The notes: generated from the sequence alone by a model not told the origin. A stretch of DNA of 64,000 nt from DATFVJ01 sp963851085 (GCA_963851085.1 CAWKNX010000003.1:62001-126000); one strand, 5' to 3'. Counted from the first letter of the stretch, positions 33,946 to 45,043 are shown. A program made the numbers and translations.

Positions 33946-34863
33946 TGTGCGAATTGCGGGGATGCGCTTAATGGCTCAGACGCGGTCGCGCGCGGTCCAG
34001 ACACTGCCTGGCATGGCCGATGCCGCTCGTGCCACGTGCTCGTGGCCGATCAGCTCGAACTGGCCGAAGACCAGCCTGGCGGCGCCAAGATCCAGATCTA
34101 CCGGTGCCGGCATTGCGGAGATCTCCGCGCTTGCCGGAAGGGGTGGCGCACCCGGTGCCACGTCTGCCTGGACGAACGGAGCACTGGGCCTATTGTTACC
34201 GCGGCGGGGCGGGAGTTCCTCGCCGGGCTTGCGGATCCAGGGCTGGGCGGCCGTGCCCGGCAGCTTCTGCATCTCGCCGACGATGCGGAGATCCCGCTGC
34301 GTGCCGCTGCCGAAGCGTGTTCTTCGCTGGCGCTCGCCAGCGAGCTTCGCCGGTTGGACCGGCGTGGGTGGACCATCATCGCCGCCGACGTGTACGGGCT
34401 GCCCTGGACCGGTGCACGATCGTGGTACGCCTCCCACGGCACCTGGGCCCGCCACGATGCCTGCGGTATGGTCGCCAAGCTCCGCTTGGGCTCTGTCGAC
34501 TGCCCGGCCTGCGGGCCTGAGCCCGGATCCCGGACTCATCAGGCGCGCAGTAGCGACCGCTATCTGCTGTACCTCGTGCGGACCAGCCGGTGGCAGAAGT
34601 TCGGCGTCGGCGGCGATCGCCGGGTGCGTGAGCACCAGCTCAGGGGTGCGGAGGTCGTCCAGGTTCTGTGCGCTCCGTTCGCGCAGGTGGTCCTCGCCGA
34701 GAGCATTCTCAAACAAGTCCACGGCCACGCCACAATTGGGCGGGTGAAACGCGGCATGATCGCCTCTTTCGGTCAGGGCACTGAAGTCGTGCAGCGGCGC
34801 ATCACGATCGGCCTTACCCAGGTCCTGCCAGACGGCGAGGACATCACCTCTTCGTTTCGCTGA
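33886..34863 (+). CDS. Zinc-ribbon protein with GIY-YIG/T5orf172-like C-terminus
   Basis: A 325-residue protein with at least five Cys pairs: CANCGD, CRSCH, CRHCGD, CHVC and CPACG, consistent with several zinc ribbons. The C-terminal part DRYLLYLVRTSRWQKFGVGG, then RRVREHQLRGAEVVQVLCAP and VVLAESILKQVHGHATIG recalls GIY-YIG-like endonuclease folds (YLV and FGVG strands, R, E). That would make it a zinc-binding nuclease, but the key residues cannot be verified by eye. GTG at 33886 is tentative because of overlap with the decayed gene on the other strand. Confidence 0.6.
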   Translation: MPSRRQNCVRRHLDAEALFQCANCGDALNGSDAVARGPDTAWHGRCRSCHVLVADQLELAEDQPGGAKIQIYRCRHCGDLRACRKGWRTRCHVCLDERSTGPIVTAAGREFLAGLADPGLGGRARQLLHLADDAEIPLRAAAEACSSLALASELRRLDRRGWTIIAADVYGLPWTGARSWYASHGTWARHDACGMVAKLRLGSVDCPACGPEPGSRTHQARSSDRYLLYLVRTSRWQKFGVGGDRRVREHQLRGAEVVQVLCAPFAQVVLAESILKQVHGHATIGRVKRGMIASFGQGTEVVQRRITIGLTQVLPDGEDITSSFR

Positions 34864-34886
34864 CCCAGTGTCATGAGACCTGCTGG

Positions 34887-35132
34887 TTGTCGCGCAAGGC
34901 CGTCCGCTGGTGGACAGGCTGCACAGCCAAGATCCACAACCTGAAGGAGCTGCGGCCGAGGGTGGGCAGGGCCAGCGAGATACGCCTGCTGTTCGTTTTT
35001 GATCCGTCCCGGGAGGCGATCATCCTGGTGGCCGGGGACAAGGCCGGGCAGTGGAACCGCTGGTACACCGGGGCGATCCCGCTCGCGGAGGAGCGCTATA
35101 CGGCTTACCGCCGTGAACAGGAGGAGTCATGA
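34887..35132 (+). pseudogene. RelE/HigB-type toxin gene, 5' part missing
   Basis: The open frame keeps KIHNLKELRPRVGRASEIRL, LFVFDPSREAIILVAGDKAG and WNRWYTGAIPLAEERYTAYR, the C-terminal two thirds of a RelE/HigB toxin. Upstream, GRPLVDRLHS can be read in another frame just before KIHNLKEL, showing a frameshift near 34928. The first 40 or so residues are absent. The toxin is probably dead while the antitoxin is intact. The end overlaps the next gene as ATGA. Confidence 0.7.
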
Positions 35133-35458
35133 AGGCCGTCCGGTGGGAGGACACCAAGCGCAGGGTCCGGGAGATCGACCCAGATTGGGATTCGCCTGAG
35201 CGAGTCGCGGCGCGTGAGCGCAGCCGGGAGGAGCTGCGCGCGGAGCAGCGTGGCTATCAGCTCGCCCAGCTGCGCAAGAACGCGGGCCTGACCCAGGCGC
35301 AGGTGGCCGCGGCGATGGCAGTGTCCCAGGCCCGGGTCTCCCAGATCGAGCATGGCAAGATCACCGAGATGGACGCGGTCCGTGCCTATGTCGAAGCTCT
35401 CGGCGGGACGGTCGATGTCATTGCCCACGTCGGCGATTGGACCATCAGGGTTGCCTGA
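35129..35458 (+). CDS. HigA-like XRE antitoxin
   Basis: A 109-residue protein. The N-terminal toxin-binding segment MKAVRWEDTKRRVREIDPDW is followed by the helix-turn-helix LTQAQVAAAMAVSQARVSQI and the typical end AVRAYVEALGGTVDVIAHVG. It is coupled to the damaged toxin gene. A frameshifted relative lies at 13383-13731. Confidence 0.85.
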   Translation: MKAVRWEDTKRRVREIDPDWDSPERVAARERSREELRAEQRGYQLAQLRKNAGLTQAQVAAAMAVSQARVSQIEHGKITEMDAVRAYVEALGGTVDVIAHVGDWTIRVA

Positions 35459-35590
35459 GGCCCGCTTGCTGTCCCGGAGCCATCGTGCGGCGCCGGCACC
35501 GTTCAGATCCCCGTGGCCGTCGGCTCTCACCGGGAGGACCCGGTGCGAGCCGAGAGCCTATAGCGCCCGGTCGGCACGCGCCGCGCTGGC

Positions 35591-36498
35591 GTCAGGCGGG
35601 GGAGCCGGCGGTGGCTTGCGGCGGTGGTTGCCTGGCTTCGGCCATGCGGTTGCGTGCCCAGCGGCGGGAGGTCTTGCCGAACATTCGGGCGAGCTTGCGT
35701 TCGGACAGCGGCGCGCCCGCTTGGATGCTCGCGTGATAGGCGGCCACCGCCGCGGCGTTGATGTGATCTCGCGGTCCGCCGCAGCGTCACCTGGTCCAGT
35801 CGGCAAGGGCCAGTCGGCAGTTGCTTGGCGCGTGGACCGGCTCGCGTGGCCCACCTCGGCGACGCCTGGTCCGCTGGCCCGGTCCGCGCGGCGAACGTGG
35901 CTCGCGGGATGGTGTGCGGCTGGCCTTCGGACGCGGGATCACCTTCATGTCCTATGCATGCGACCGCGCCGTTCGGCATGGGTGCCGGAACAAGCCGCAG
36001 GACAGTGCTAGGGCGGCCCGGTGGTTGGGCCGGCTGGTCCGCTGCTGGTTCGCGGGCCGGCCGGTGGGCCGCGTTGGTCCTGATGATCCACAGCAAAGCT
36101 CATAACTGCCCGACGAGACTCGCAGCCGGCCAAGCCGCCACGACCGCTCCGATCGGGCCGTGGGACCAGCCGTGGGCCACGTTCGCCGCGAGGGTGGCGG
36201 CGATGCCGAGGGCGAGGAGGCAGCGGGCCAGGGCTGGTACGGGGAGGCGGTGCCGGGCGGCGTAGAGGATGACCATGCTGGAGGAGTAGACGAGCCCGTC
36301 GATGGTGGCGGGTTCCAGCCGTGCGGTCAGCCCGGTCTCGCCGTGGGCGCGGACGACGGCGTAGGCGTGCTCGTAGGACAGGTATGCGGCGATGACCGCG
36401 ACGCCGAGCACTGCGACTGCGGTGGAGACGCGGATCGCGCGGTCGGCGCCGGTAGCTGACTCGCCGATACCGGTCGTCGCCGGGCTGGCGCCGCTCAC
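35591..36498 (-). pseudogene. DUF2637 membrane protein gene, several indels
   Basis: GTG at 36498 overlaps the previous stop as GTGA. The frame gives AIRVSTAVAVLGVAVIAAYL, SYEHAYAVVRAHGETGLTAR and LAANVAHGWSHGPIGAVVAA, the multi-pass DUF2637 domain common in AICE transfer regions, then stops at 36100. Two indels (an extra G and an extra TG near 36095) are needed to read SYELLWIIRTN. A further shift leads to the conserved tail PLSERKLARMFGKTSRRWAR with a stop at 35591. The protein would be about 300 residues if intact. Confidence 0.8.
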
Positions 36499-37112
36499 CG
36501 GCCCGTCTCCTCGCCGTGGGCGCGGCGGCCGGTGACGATCGAAGCGCCGCCGGAGCCGAACGGCCGCGCTTTGTATCCGAGGGTGCGGAGCACGTCGGCG
36601 AGGGCGTCGTTCATGACCTGATGGGCGTCGTGATAGGTGCCGCACCGGTCCCAGTCGAGGGAGAGCAGGTCGTGGGTGGTCCACGAGACCACGACACCGC
36701 CTTGGCCGTCGCCATAATGCTCGGGCATGGGCAGCAAGCAGACGCCGCCGAGCCGGTAGCGGGGATGGGTCCGGGCGCAGTGGTGGAGGGTGAAGCCCGC
36801 CTCGACCAGGCTGCGGGCGACGTCACGGGCCAATGGTGCCAACGGGTCGGTGCCGGCCAGGCGGTAACCGTCGGCACCGGTCAATCTGGCGATTGCGTCG
36901 GCCAGCTCGGCGTGTTCGGCAACGGCGCGCAGCGGGCCGAGATCCGGTGGAGCCAGATCGAGCGGGCTGCTGGGATCGGAACTGCTGAGGCCGGGCCGGG
37001 CGGGACTTTCTGGAGCGCGAGGGAGGTGTGCGCCGGGTGTGCGGTCATCGTCATCGGGTGTGCAGTGCTCGCTGCCGGACGCCTGCGCCGCATGGATCTT
37101 GATTTCACGCAT
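36495..37112 (-). CDS. AICE-associated hypothetical protein
   Basis: A 205-residue protein. The conserved C-terminal part is VVVSWTTHDLLSLDWDRCGT and YHDAHQVMNDALADVLRTLG; the N-terminus is Pro/Asp-rich. Proteins of this type, as I recall them, precede DUF2637 genes in actinomycete integrative elements, and here the stop overlaps the DUF2637 start. The role in transfer or maintenance is unknown. A decayed partial copy is at 33580-33945. Confidence 0.75.
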   Translation of the reverse strand: MREIKIHAAQASGSEHCTPDDDDRTPGAHLPRAPESPARPGLSSSDPSSPLDLAPPDLGPLRAVAEHAELADAIARLTGADGYRLAGTDPLAPLARDVARSLVEAGFTLHHCARTHPRYRLGGVCLLPMPEHYGDGQGGVVVSWTTHDLLSLDWDRCGTYHDAHQVMNDALADVLRTLGYKARPFGSGGASIVTGRRAHGEETGR

Positions 37113-37294
37113 CGGTGCCCGGCCTCCTCATCGAGCCGGAGATCCAAACCCGTCGCGGCGAGGCCGCCACCGCCAGTCTGAAGTGCCCGCAGTCGGCCGG
37201 TCGGCATGACCCAGCGGCAGCGACCGAGGGCCGGGCGACACCTGTGGCACGGATAGCCGCGCACCCGCGCGGGCGACCCTGGGCGTCTCGCCGT

Positions 37295-37312
37295 GGTTGC
37301 AGTTTTGGTTGC
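37295..37312. repeat. Right-end copy of 18-bp arm repeat
   Basis: GGTTGCAGTTTTGGTTGC, identical to 8381-8398 and in the same orientation, 86 bp inside the right core. Confidence 0.6.
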
Positions 37313-37398
37313 GGTTCACCTACGTGCAGCGGAGTCCGGGTGGGTACAGATGCCCAGGTCAGGACGCTGGTGAACGCGCCCGAACCCCCCAGGAGCAG

Positions 37399-37445
37399 AC
37401 TCATAATCCGCCGGTCGTGGGTTCGAGTCCAACCCGCCCCACCAG
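37399..37445. other. attR: displaced tRNA 3' fragment
   Basis: Copy of the tRNA from the anticodon loop to CCA, with one substitution in the T-arm. The 5' half of the tRNA is absent, so this copy cannot fold as a tRNA. Confidence 0.85.
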
Positions 37446-37484
37446 GTAGGAGCACCTTTTTCGTAACTGTGTTCGGCATTCTTA

Positions 37485-37600
37485 GCGGAGAAGACGCGGC
37501 CAGCGCGTCGCGTCGGCCAGTCCTTCCCGCAGGTCGCGCACCAGTTCGGTGTCCGACAAGACCTCGATCGTCTCGCGCAGCCGGTCCAGGGTTGCGCAGA
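37485..37600 (-). pseudogene. Remnant of a second Phd/YefM-like antitoxin gene
   Basis: About 105 bp closely match 8509-8620 (same words GGTCGCGCACCAGTTCGGTG and TCGATCGTCTCGCG). They encode on the minus strand the LDRLRETIEVLSDTELVRDL stretch with a small deletion. It lies outside attR, at the place an element end would have. It is a scar of an earlier related insertion. Confidence 0.75.
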
Positions 37601-37704
37601 TCCACCCGTTCTGGTTTTGGTGGCGGTGGGTTGTTCAGGGCGAGGTATTTCGAGTCTATGCCGGGTGCTCATCGCTGTGATGTGTGTCATTTCGGCAGGC
37701 GAAC

Positions 37705-38826
37705 CTACTTGGGCGGCCGTCCGCGCGCCGGGCGGATGGGGGCGATGGCGGGCATGCGGCGCCGGCGCGGGCCGGACCAGAGCGCCGGCACGGCGTCGAC
37801 GGCGGCGGCCACCGCGTAAGCAGCTTGCTCGTAGTTGACCCGCCAGCCGACGAAATCCGGCCAGGCATCGGCGGGCTCGCGCTCGATCGGGAAATCGACC
37901 TCGCGCATCCGGCCGATCGCCTCGAGGAACTCCTGGTAGCTCACGCTGATTCCACCGCCTGGTTCGGGCTCGTCGGGGACATCAATGCCCATCGCCCGCG
38001 CGATCTGGTTGAAGCACTGCAACCCTCCACGCAGACACAGGCGAGCCGGTACCACCGGTGCCGATTTGGGGGACAGCGCCAGGAACAGCGCGGCGGAGTC
38101 CAGCACGGCAAGCAGCGCGGTCACCCAGGACGACAGCGGCCTGGGCGAGCGGAACCGCACCAGCGGCAGGTAGGTGGTGTGGCTCTCCCCGACGTCGGCG
38201 GCCCAGCGTTCCCACTGGGCATACAGATCGGGCAATGTATCGATGGTGGACACGCCTGATCCCAGCGCATAGTGGGTGCGCGCCAAGAGCTCCGGGCCCC
38301 AGGACGGGACGCCTGCCCGCGCGTTCAGCAGCGCTACCTCCGTTTCCCTCCGGTTGAACGCCGCGTACAAGGTCGGCAGGTAGGCGATCTGCAGCGTGAC
38401 GATGACCAGACCGGTCGCCGCCGCGGCGAACACGATCGCCGCGGGCACGGCACCGGTCGGCTCCGCGAATCCGAGGGTGAACAGCGAGGACCCGGCATCG
38501 GTGAAAGCGCGCGTCACGCCGTCGGTGATGAACGGCCAGATCAGCAGCGTGTACCCGATGAAGGAGATCCCCAGCCAGGCGGCGAGCTGACCGAGCAGGA
38601 TCGCCGCCGCCTGACCGGCGAGCACCCGGTCACGCCGCCGATAATCAGAGATGACGTCGGTCACCAGCCGGTACGCCCCGGTCACGATCCGGTCCACCCA
38701 TCGTGTCAGCCAACTGCTGACCGGGCGGGGCACCATAAGCGTCCCGGTCACGCTGGCGCCCGCCGTAAGCACGAGCGCGGCGCCGGCAACCGCGGCCACC
38801 GCGCGGACAGCAAGCGGGACCACCAT
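37705..38826 (-). CDS. Multi-pass membrane protein of unknown function
   Basis: About 373 residues with at least three clear hydrophobic segments: MVVPLAVRAVAAVAGAALVL, AAILLGQLAAWLGISFIGYT and AAIVFAAAATGLVIVTLQIA. Between the second and third lies GSSLFTLGFAEPTG, which looks a little like a pore-loop filter region, so an ion-channel relation is possible but weak. A C-terminal soluble part of about 180 residues ends in a basic Pro-rich tail. ATG at 38826 has a perfect GAGGAG, so it is preferred over 38853. Confidence 0.75.
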   Translation of the reverse strand: MVVPLAVRAVAAVAGAALVLTAGASVTGTLMVPRPVSSWLTRWVDRIVTGAYRLVTDVISDYRRRDRVLAGQAAAILLGQLAAWLGISFIGYTLLIWPFITDGVTRAFTDAGSSLFTLGFAEPTGAVPAAIVFAAAATGLVIVTLQIAYLPTLYAAFNRRETEVALLNARAGVPSWGPELLARTHYALGSGVSTIDTLPDLYAQWERWAADVGESHTTYLPLVRFRSPRPLSSWVTALLAVLDSAALFLALSPKSAPVVPARLCLRGGLQCFNQIARAMGIDVPDEPEPGGGISVSYQEFLEAIGRMREVDFPIEREPADAWPDFVGWRVNYEQAAYAVAAAVDAVPALWSGPRRRRMPAIAPIRPARGRPPK

Positions 38827-39001
38827 AAGTTCTCCTCGACGGTCAATCGCCATGCCGAACCTACCGGTGCCCGGCCGGCAGCCGGCCCAGGATGAGACTT
38901 ACCGGCAGCGGCCTGCGCTGCCTGCCCGGCCTGCCCGTGTTCCGGCGTCAGGCATGCGTGTGATCCTTCCAGAGTCGTGGATCCTGCCGGGTGGAACGGT
39001 G

Positions 39002-39211
39002 TCAGGCGAGGATCTTTGCCTTCTTGCGCCCGAACTCCTCGGCGGTGATGACTTCCCGGTCGCGGAGGTCTGCCAGCTTGGCGTGCTGGTCACCAGCGGC
39101 GCAGATGCCGCCCGGCCGCGATGCCGCCCGGCCGCGCATGACGGCCCGGTGGAGGTCACCCATCGCGGGTGATGCCCCCGGGTCAGGAGCAGCGGTGGAC
39201 TGTTGGTACAT
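39002..39211 (-). CDS. Small SHOCT-domain protein
   Basis: About 69 residues ending in HAKLADLRDREVITAEEFGR and KKAKILA, a textbook SHOCT oligomerisation helix pair. The upstream part is short and unremarkable, and the start is uncertain. SHOCT ends are usually attached to small membrane or soluble proteins; nothing more can be said. Confidence 0.55.
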   Translation of the reverse strand: MYQQSTAAPDPGASPAMGDLHRAVMRGRAASRPGGICAAGDQHAKLADLRDREVITAEEFGRKKAKILA

Positions 39212-39262
39212 ATCCAGCGAGGCCAGCCGCCGCGCGTTCCGCAGTAGCCGGGGGGAGGCTCC

Positions 39263-39592
39263 GTGACTGGCGAGACACCTGTCCTTGGCACACTCGCCGA
39301 CCTCACCCCCGCATCGGTCGGGCACGATTCTGCTGCGCCGCGCGAGTTCATGCTCGCGGGGATGGCCGCCCTGATCGCGGTGGAGGCACCGCCTGCCTTC
39401 AACCTCGTCAAGGCCGGGGCCGCTGCGGACAGCGGGGTCACCGCCGACGACATCCAAGGAGCCGTGATCGCGGTTGCCCCGGTTGTGGGCACCGCGCGGG
39501 TGGTCTCGGCAGGGAGGATCCTCAGTGCCGTGGGCTTCGCGATCGCTGTGGCCGACTCCGAGACGGCCGGCGACGGCGACGCCGGGCAGTAG
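39263..39592 (+). CDS. Carboxymuconolactone decarboxylase-like protein
   Basis: A 109-residue helical protein: REFMLAGMAALIAVEAPPAF, NLVKAGAAADSGVTADDIQG, AVIAVAPVVGTARVVSAGRI fits the CMD/AhpD-like fold. The CxxC of peroxidatic AhpD members is missing, so a redox role is unlikely. GTG at 39263. Confidence 0.75.
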   Translation: MTGETPVLGTLADLTPASVGHDSAAPREFMLAGMAALIAVEAPPAFNLVKAGAAADSGVTADDIQGAVIAVAPVVGTARVVSAGRILSAVGFAIAVADSETAGDGDAGQ

Positions 39593-39800
39593 CAAGCAGC
39601 CGGGCCCACCAGTGGCGGCGCCAGCCGATCGGATCCCGGGCGTTGGGCAAGTGCGTGTCCGGTCCCGCCGACGGGATCCTCTCACGGTGGCCCGGCGATG
39701 CGGAGGGTGGCTTTGCCGGGGCGAGTTGGCCATGCTGGCCGCCGGGTCGGCGCCTTGCGGGCCGTCGTGACGCGGCTGCAGCCTTCGGAAGGGAGTTGTG

Positions 39801-42542
<2,742 letters not shown>

Positions 42543-42729
42543 CCAGGGCAGGGCTGGTGCCGGTCCTCCCGTCCTGTGAAGGTTGCTCGCCGGACACGCC
42601 GCCGCGCCAAAGGCAGCCATCATCGATGCGCAGCGGGGATCGCCCCCGCGTGCGCACTGAACCGTGGCCGCCCGTGAGCACCGCGGGGGCATCGCACTCA
42701 CGTCACCGCACCCATTGGAGGTAAGCGAC

Positions 42730-43602
42730 ATGGGCAAAGAGGAGAAGAGGGACAAGCAGAAGCAGCGCGACGCGCAGGTCCAGGCGCCGTCGGCCGTAGC
42801 GCGGCAGGAGGCCGGAGTCGGCCCGCCCCCGAAGATGAAGCGCAAGGAGTACGAGCGGGAGATGAGAGTCCTGCACGGTGAGCTGGTGGCCATGCAGGAG
42901 TGGGTCAAGGCGTCGGGAGCCAAGATCTGCATCGTGTTCGAGGGCCGGGACACCGCCGGGAAGGGAGGCACGATCAAGCGGATCACGGAGCGGGTGAGCC
43001 CGCGGGTGTTCCGGGTCGTTGCCCTGCCCGCCCCGACCGAGCGCGAGAAGTCGCAGATGTACATCCAGCGGTACCTCGCGCACTTCCCGGCCGCCGGCGA
43101 GGTCGTGATCTTCGACCGCAGCTGGTACAACCGGGCGGGCGTCGAGCCGGTGATGGGCTTCTGCGAGCCGGAGGAGACCGAGCGGTTCCTCGGGCTGGCG
43201 CCGGGGATCGAGAAGGCCATGGCCGATTCCGGGATTCTGCTGCTGAAGTACTGGCTGGAGGTCAGCGCCGGCGAGCAGACCCGGCGGCTGGAGAGCCGCA
43301 TCAACGACCCGCGGAAGATCTGGAAGCTGTCGGATATGGATTTGAAGTCCTACAGCCGCTGGTACGACTACTCCCGGGCCAGGGACGCGATGTTCGCTAC
43401 GACCGACACCGCGTGGGGGCCCTGGTACATCGCGCACACCGACGACAAGAAGCGCGGCCGGCTCAACATCATCAGCCACCTGCTCAGCCAGGTCCCGTAC
43501 AAGCCGCTCGCCCACCGGGACGTCACGCTGCCCAAGCGGCAGCGGGCCGGCGGCTACGTGGAGCCGGACCTGCCGTTGCGGTACATCCCGACGCCGTTCT
43601 AG
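42730..43602 (+). CDS. ppk2: Polyphosphate kinase 2 (PPK2)
   Basis: About 290 residues. Walker A is EGRDTAGKGGTIKRITE, Walker B FDRSWYNRAGVEPVMGF, and the lid region has KYWLEVSAGEQTRRLESRIN then WKLSDMDLKSYSRWYDYSRA. Members transfer phosphate between polyphosphate and nucleotides. The single-domain length fits class I. The basic Lys/Gln-rich start of about 45 residues is typical. ATG at 42730 has GGAGG 8 bases upstream. Confidence 0.95.
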   Translation: MGKEEKRDKQKQRDAQVQAPSAVARQEAGVGPPPKMKRKEYEREMRVLHGELVAMQEWVKASGAKICIVFEGRDTAGKGGTIKRITERVSPRVFRVVALPAPTEREKSQMYIQRYLAHFPAAGEVVIFDRSWYNRAGVEPVMGFCEPEETERFLGLAPGIEKAMADSGILLLKYWLEVSAGEQTRRLESRINDPRKIWKLSDMDLKSYSRWYDYSRARDAMFATTDTAWGPWYIAHTDDKKRGRLNIISHLLSQVPYKPLAHRDVTLPKRQRAGGYVEPDLPLRYIPTPF

Positions 43603-43689
43603 ACGGCCAAGCGAGGCCGATGGGAGAACCACTGGCAGCCAGCCTCGCGAGGGACACCTGCCTACTGGTCGAAGCACTCTGGTGATCAC

Positions 43690-43833
43690 GAGATTTGCCC
43701 GATGCCTGGCCTGGAAGGACCAGGTTCGTCCGGCTTGAACAGCCAGGCGACCGGCTGTCCGATCGCCCCTGCCGCGATCGAGACGACACCTAGTTCCACC
43801 AGGTCCGGCGGATGCTGGCCGCCGCTGTGGTGC
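43690..43833 (-). pseudogene. Fragment of a DnaQ-like exonuclease gene
   Basis: Reads HPPDLVELGVVSIAAGAIGQ and PVAWLFKPDEPG, matching the N-terminal part of the exonuclease at 18622-19203. The Exo I DxE motif and everything after PDEP are missing. Similarity stops within GGTTCGTCCGGC. Confidence 0.7.
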
Positions 43834-44003
43834 GTCTGCAGCTTGAGCAGGTCACCGCACATGCCTGGCGTCCCCCCGGCGGACCTGCAGACCCCGCGCC
43901 TGATCACCAGGGTAGGCCTGCTCGCAGCTTGACCAGCCGTGCAACCGGCCCGGCGCGCAGCCCGGGCGGCGTTGGGCCGGTGCTCGTGCGTGCGTGCCAC
44001 CTC

Positions 44004-44045
44004 GCGGCAGCCGTTCAGGATCATTATTCCGAACGGCTGCGCGGG
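44004..44045. repeat. Hairpin made of two inverted copies of the recurrent motif
   Basis: Left arm GCAGCCGTTC (44007-44016) and right arm GAACGGCTGC (44031-44040) are exact inverses, and the stem extends with GGA/TCC across a bulge. The left copy continues AGGATCATT as at 20400. It lies between the exonuclease fragment and the M20 fragment. It could act as a transcription terminator or as a REP-like mobile hairpin. Confidence 0.7.
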
Positions 44046-44102
44046 CGTGACACGGCCGGAGCCGGTGGCAGAATCCCGGCGCGAAGGGAGCGGGCATACG
44101 AC

Positions 44103-44516
44103 GTGACGGTGGATGAGGATGGCGCCATTGCCACTTTGCGGTCCGCGTTCTGGTGCTGGATGCCTGCCTGGACACGGCTCCCGTTCGCGCTGGTGGACGA
44201 GGCCTGGCCCGGAACGCGGCCCACCGATATCGAGATCATCACCCGCTGGCCCGCCTTCGCGCTCACCGAAGGCAGTCCCCTGCGCGACGCGCTGCTAGAC
44301 GCCGCTCATGCCGTTGGCCTGGCTACGCAGCCGAAGATCGCAGGGCCGTCCAATATCGGCAACTACCTGGCCGGTCTCGGTATCCCGGCCACGGCCGGGT
44401 TCGGCGTCGATTATCAGGGTCTACACGGCACCGACGAACGGATCCGCCTCGACACGATCCCCGCGGTCCAGGCCGTCTACCATCGGGCGCTGTTGACGCT
44501 TCTTCGTATGTCCTGA
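44103..44516 (+). pseudogene. M20-family peptidase C-terminal fragment
   Basis: The frame reads PKIAGPSNIGNYLAGLGIPA, TAGFGVDYQGLHGTDERIRL and DTIPAVQAVYHRALLTLLRM, the C-terminal catalytic-domain end of M20 metallopeptidase/deacylase proteins, including the Glu/His region near the last metal ligand. The N-terminal metal ligands are absent. GTG at 44103 could start a 137-residue product, but it would be inactive. Confidence 0.7.
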
Positions 44517-44710
44517 CCTAAGGCAGACACGCGCCGATGGCCGGGAGATCGGCTGTTCGGATGGATAGGTGCGACTGCCTGCGCCTGCGCTTTGACTCGC
44601 GGGTATGGGGATTGCGTCTGGTACGGTGTGTGTCGAGATGGCCGTGAATGAGCAGCTCATGTTCGGGTGTGGGCTGGGTTGTGAGATGCCTTTGACGTGA
44701 GGAGGGCGTC

Positions 44711-45043
44711 CTGTCCGGCGGATTTCAGGTCGATCTTGGCGCATTGGAAAGAGCTTCCGAAGGCGTCAACAGTGTTCTGCTCGACCTGCAGAACGAGAAG
44801 ATCAGCGACATCGGCGGCAAGGGCGCGGACTACGGACACGACGGCCTTGCAGGCGTGGTGTCCGATTTCTCCAGCCGCTGGGAACTCGGCGTCGAGAATC
44901 TGGCCAAGGACGCGAGAGAGATCGCCAGCCGTCTTTCCTTGTCCGCGCAGGCATATGGGCAAGTCGAGGGCGCTTTAGCGGGGCACATTGCGGAAACTTT
45001 GCAGCGCGCTCGTGGCGTCGATCCGGCGGCCGGGCAATGGTGA
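44711..45043 (+). CDS. WXG100-like protein, possible CTG start
   Basis: About 110 residues: SGGFQVDLGALERASEGVNS, then DFSSRWELGVENLAKDAREI with the W-x-x-G-like turn of WXG100 helical hairpins used by type VII secretion. Relatives begin MSGGFQ; here the matching codon is CTG (44711), 4 bases after GGAGGG. Other starts (TTG 44744) would cut the conserved beginning. It overlaps the toxin gene, so it is likely the secretion partner or chaperone of that effector. Confidence 0.75.
   Translation: MSGGFQVDLGALERASEGVNSVLLDLQNEKISDIGGKGADYGHDGLAGVVSDFSSRWELGVENLAKDAREIASRLSLSAQAYGQVEGALAGHIAETLQRARGVDPAAGQW

Larger units (their letters stand above)
8288..37445. mobile_element. tRNA-integrated AICE-like element, about 29 kb, defective
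   Basis: The left boundary is the 3' half of the intact tRNA gene (8288-8332). The right boundary is a second copy of that half (37399-37444) without the tRNA 5' half. Integrase and excisionase genes lie at the left end and DUF2637-type genes at the right end, as in actinomycete integrative and conjugative elements. An 18-bp repeat lies inside each end. No TraSA/FtsK-like translocase, RepSA or prim-pol-like gene was recognised, so the element is probably not self-transmissible. Cargo includes defence-like genes, toxin-antitoxin genes and a biosynthesis-like operon. Confidence 0.85.

Noticed and set aside
38460..38500. Potassium-channel selectivity filter in the membrane protein (SLFTLGFAEP)
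   Set aside because: No TVGYG-type motif and the helix arrangement is not two-TM-pore; kept only as a weak remark.
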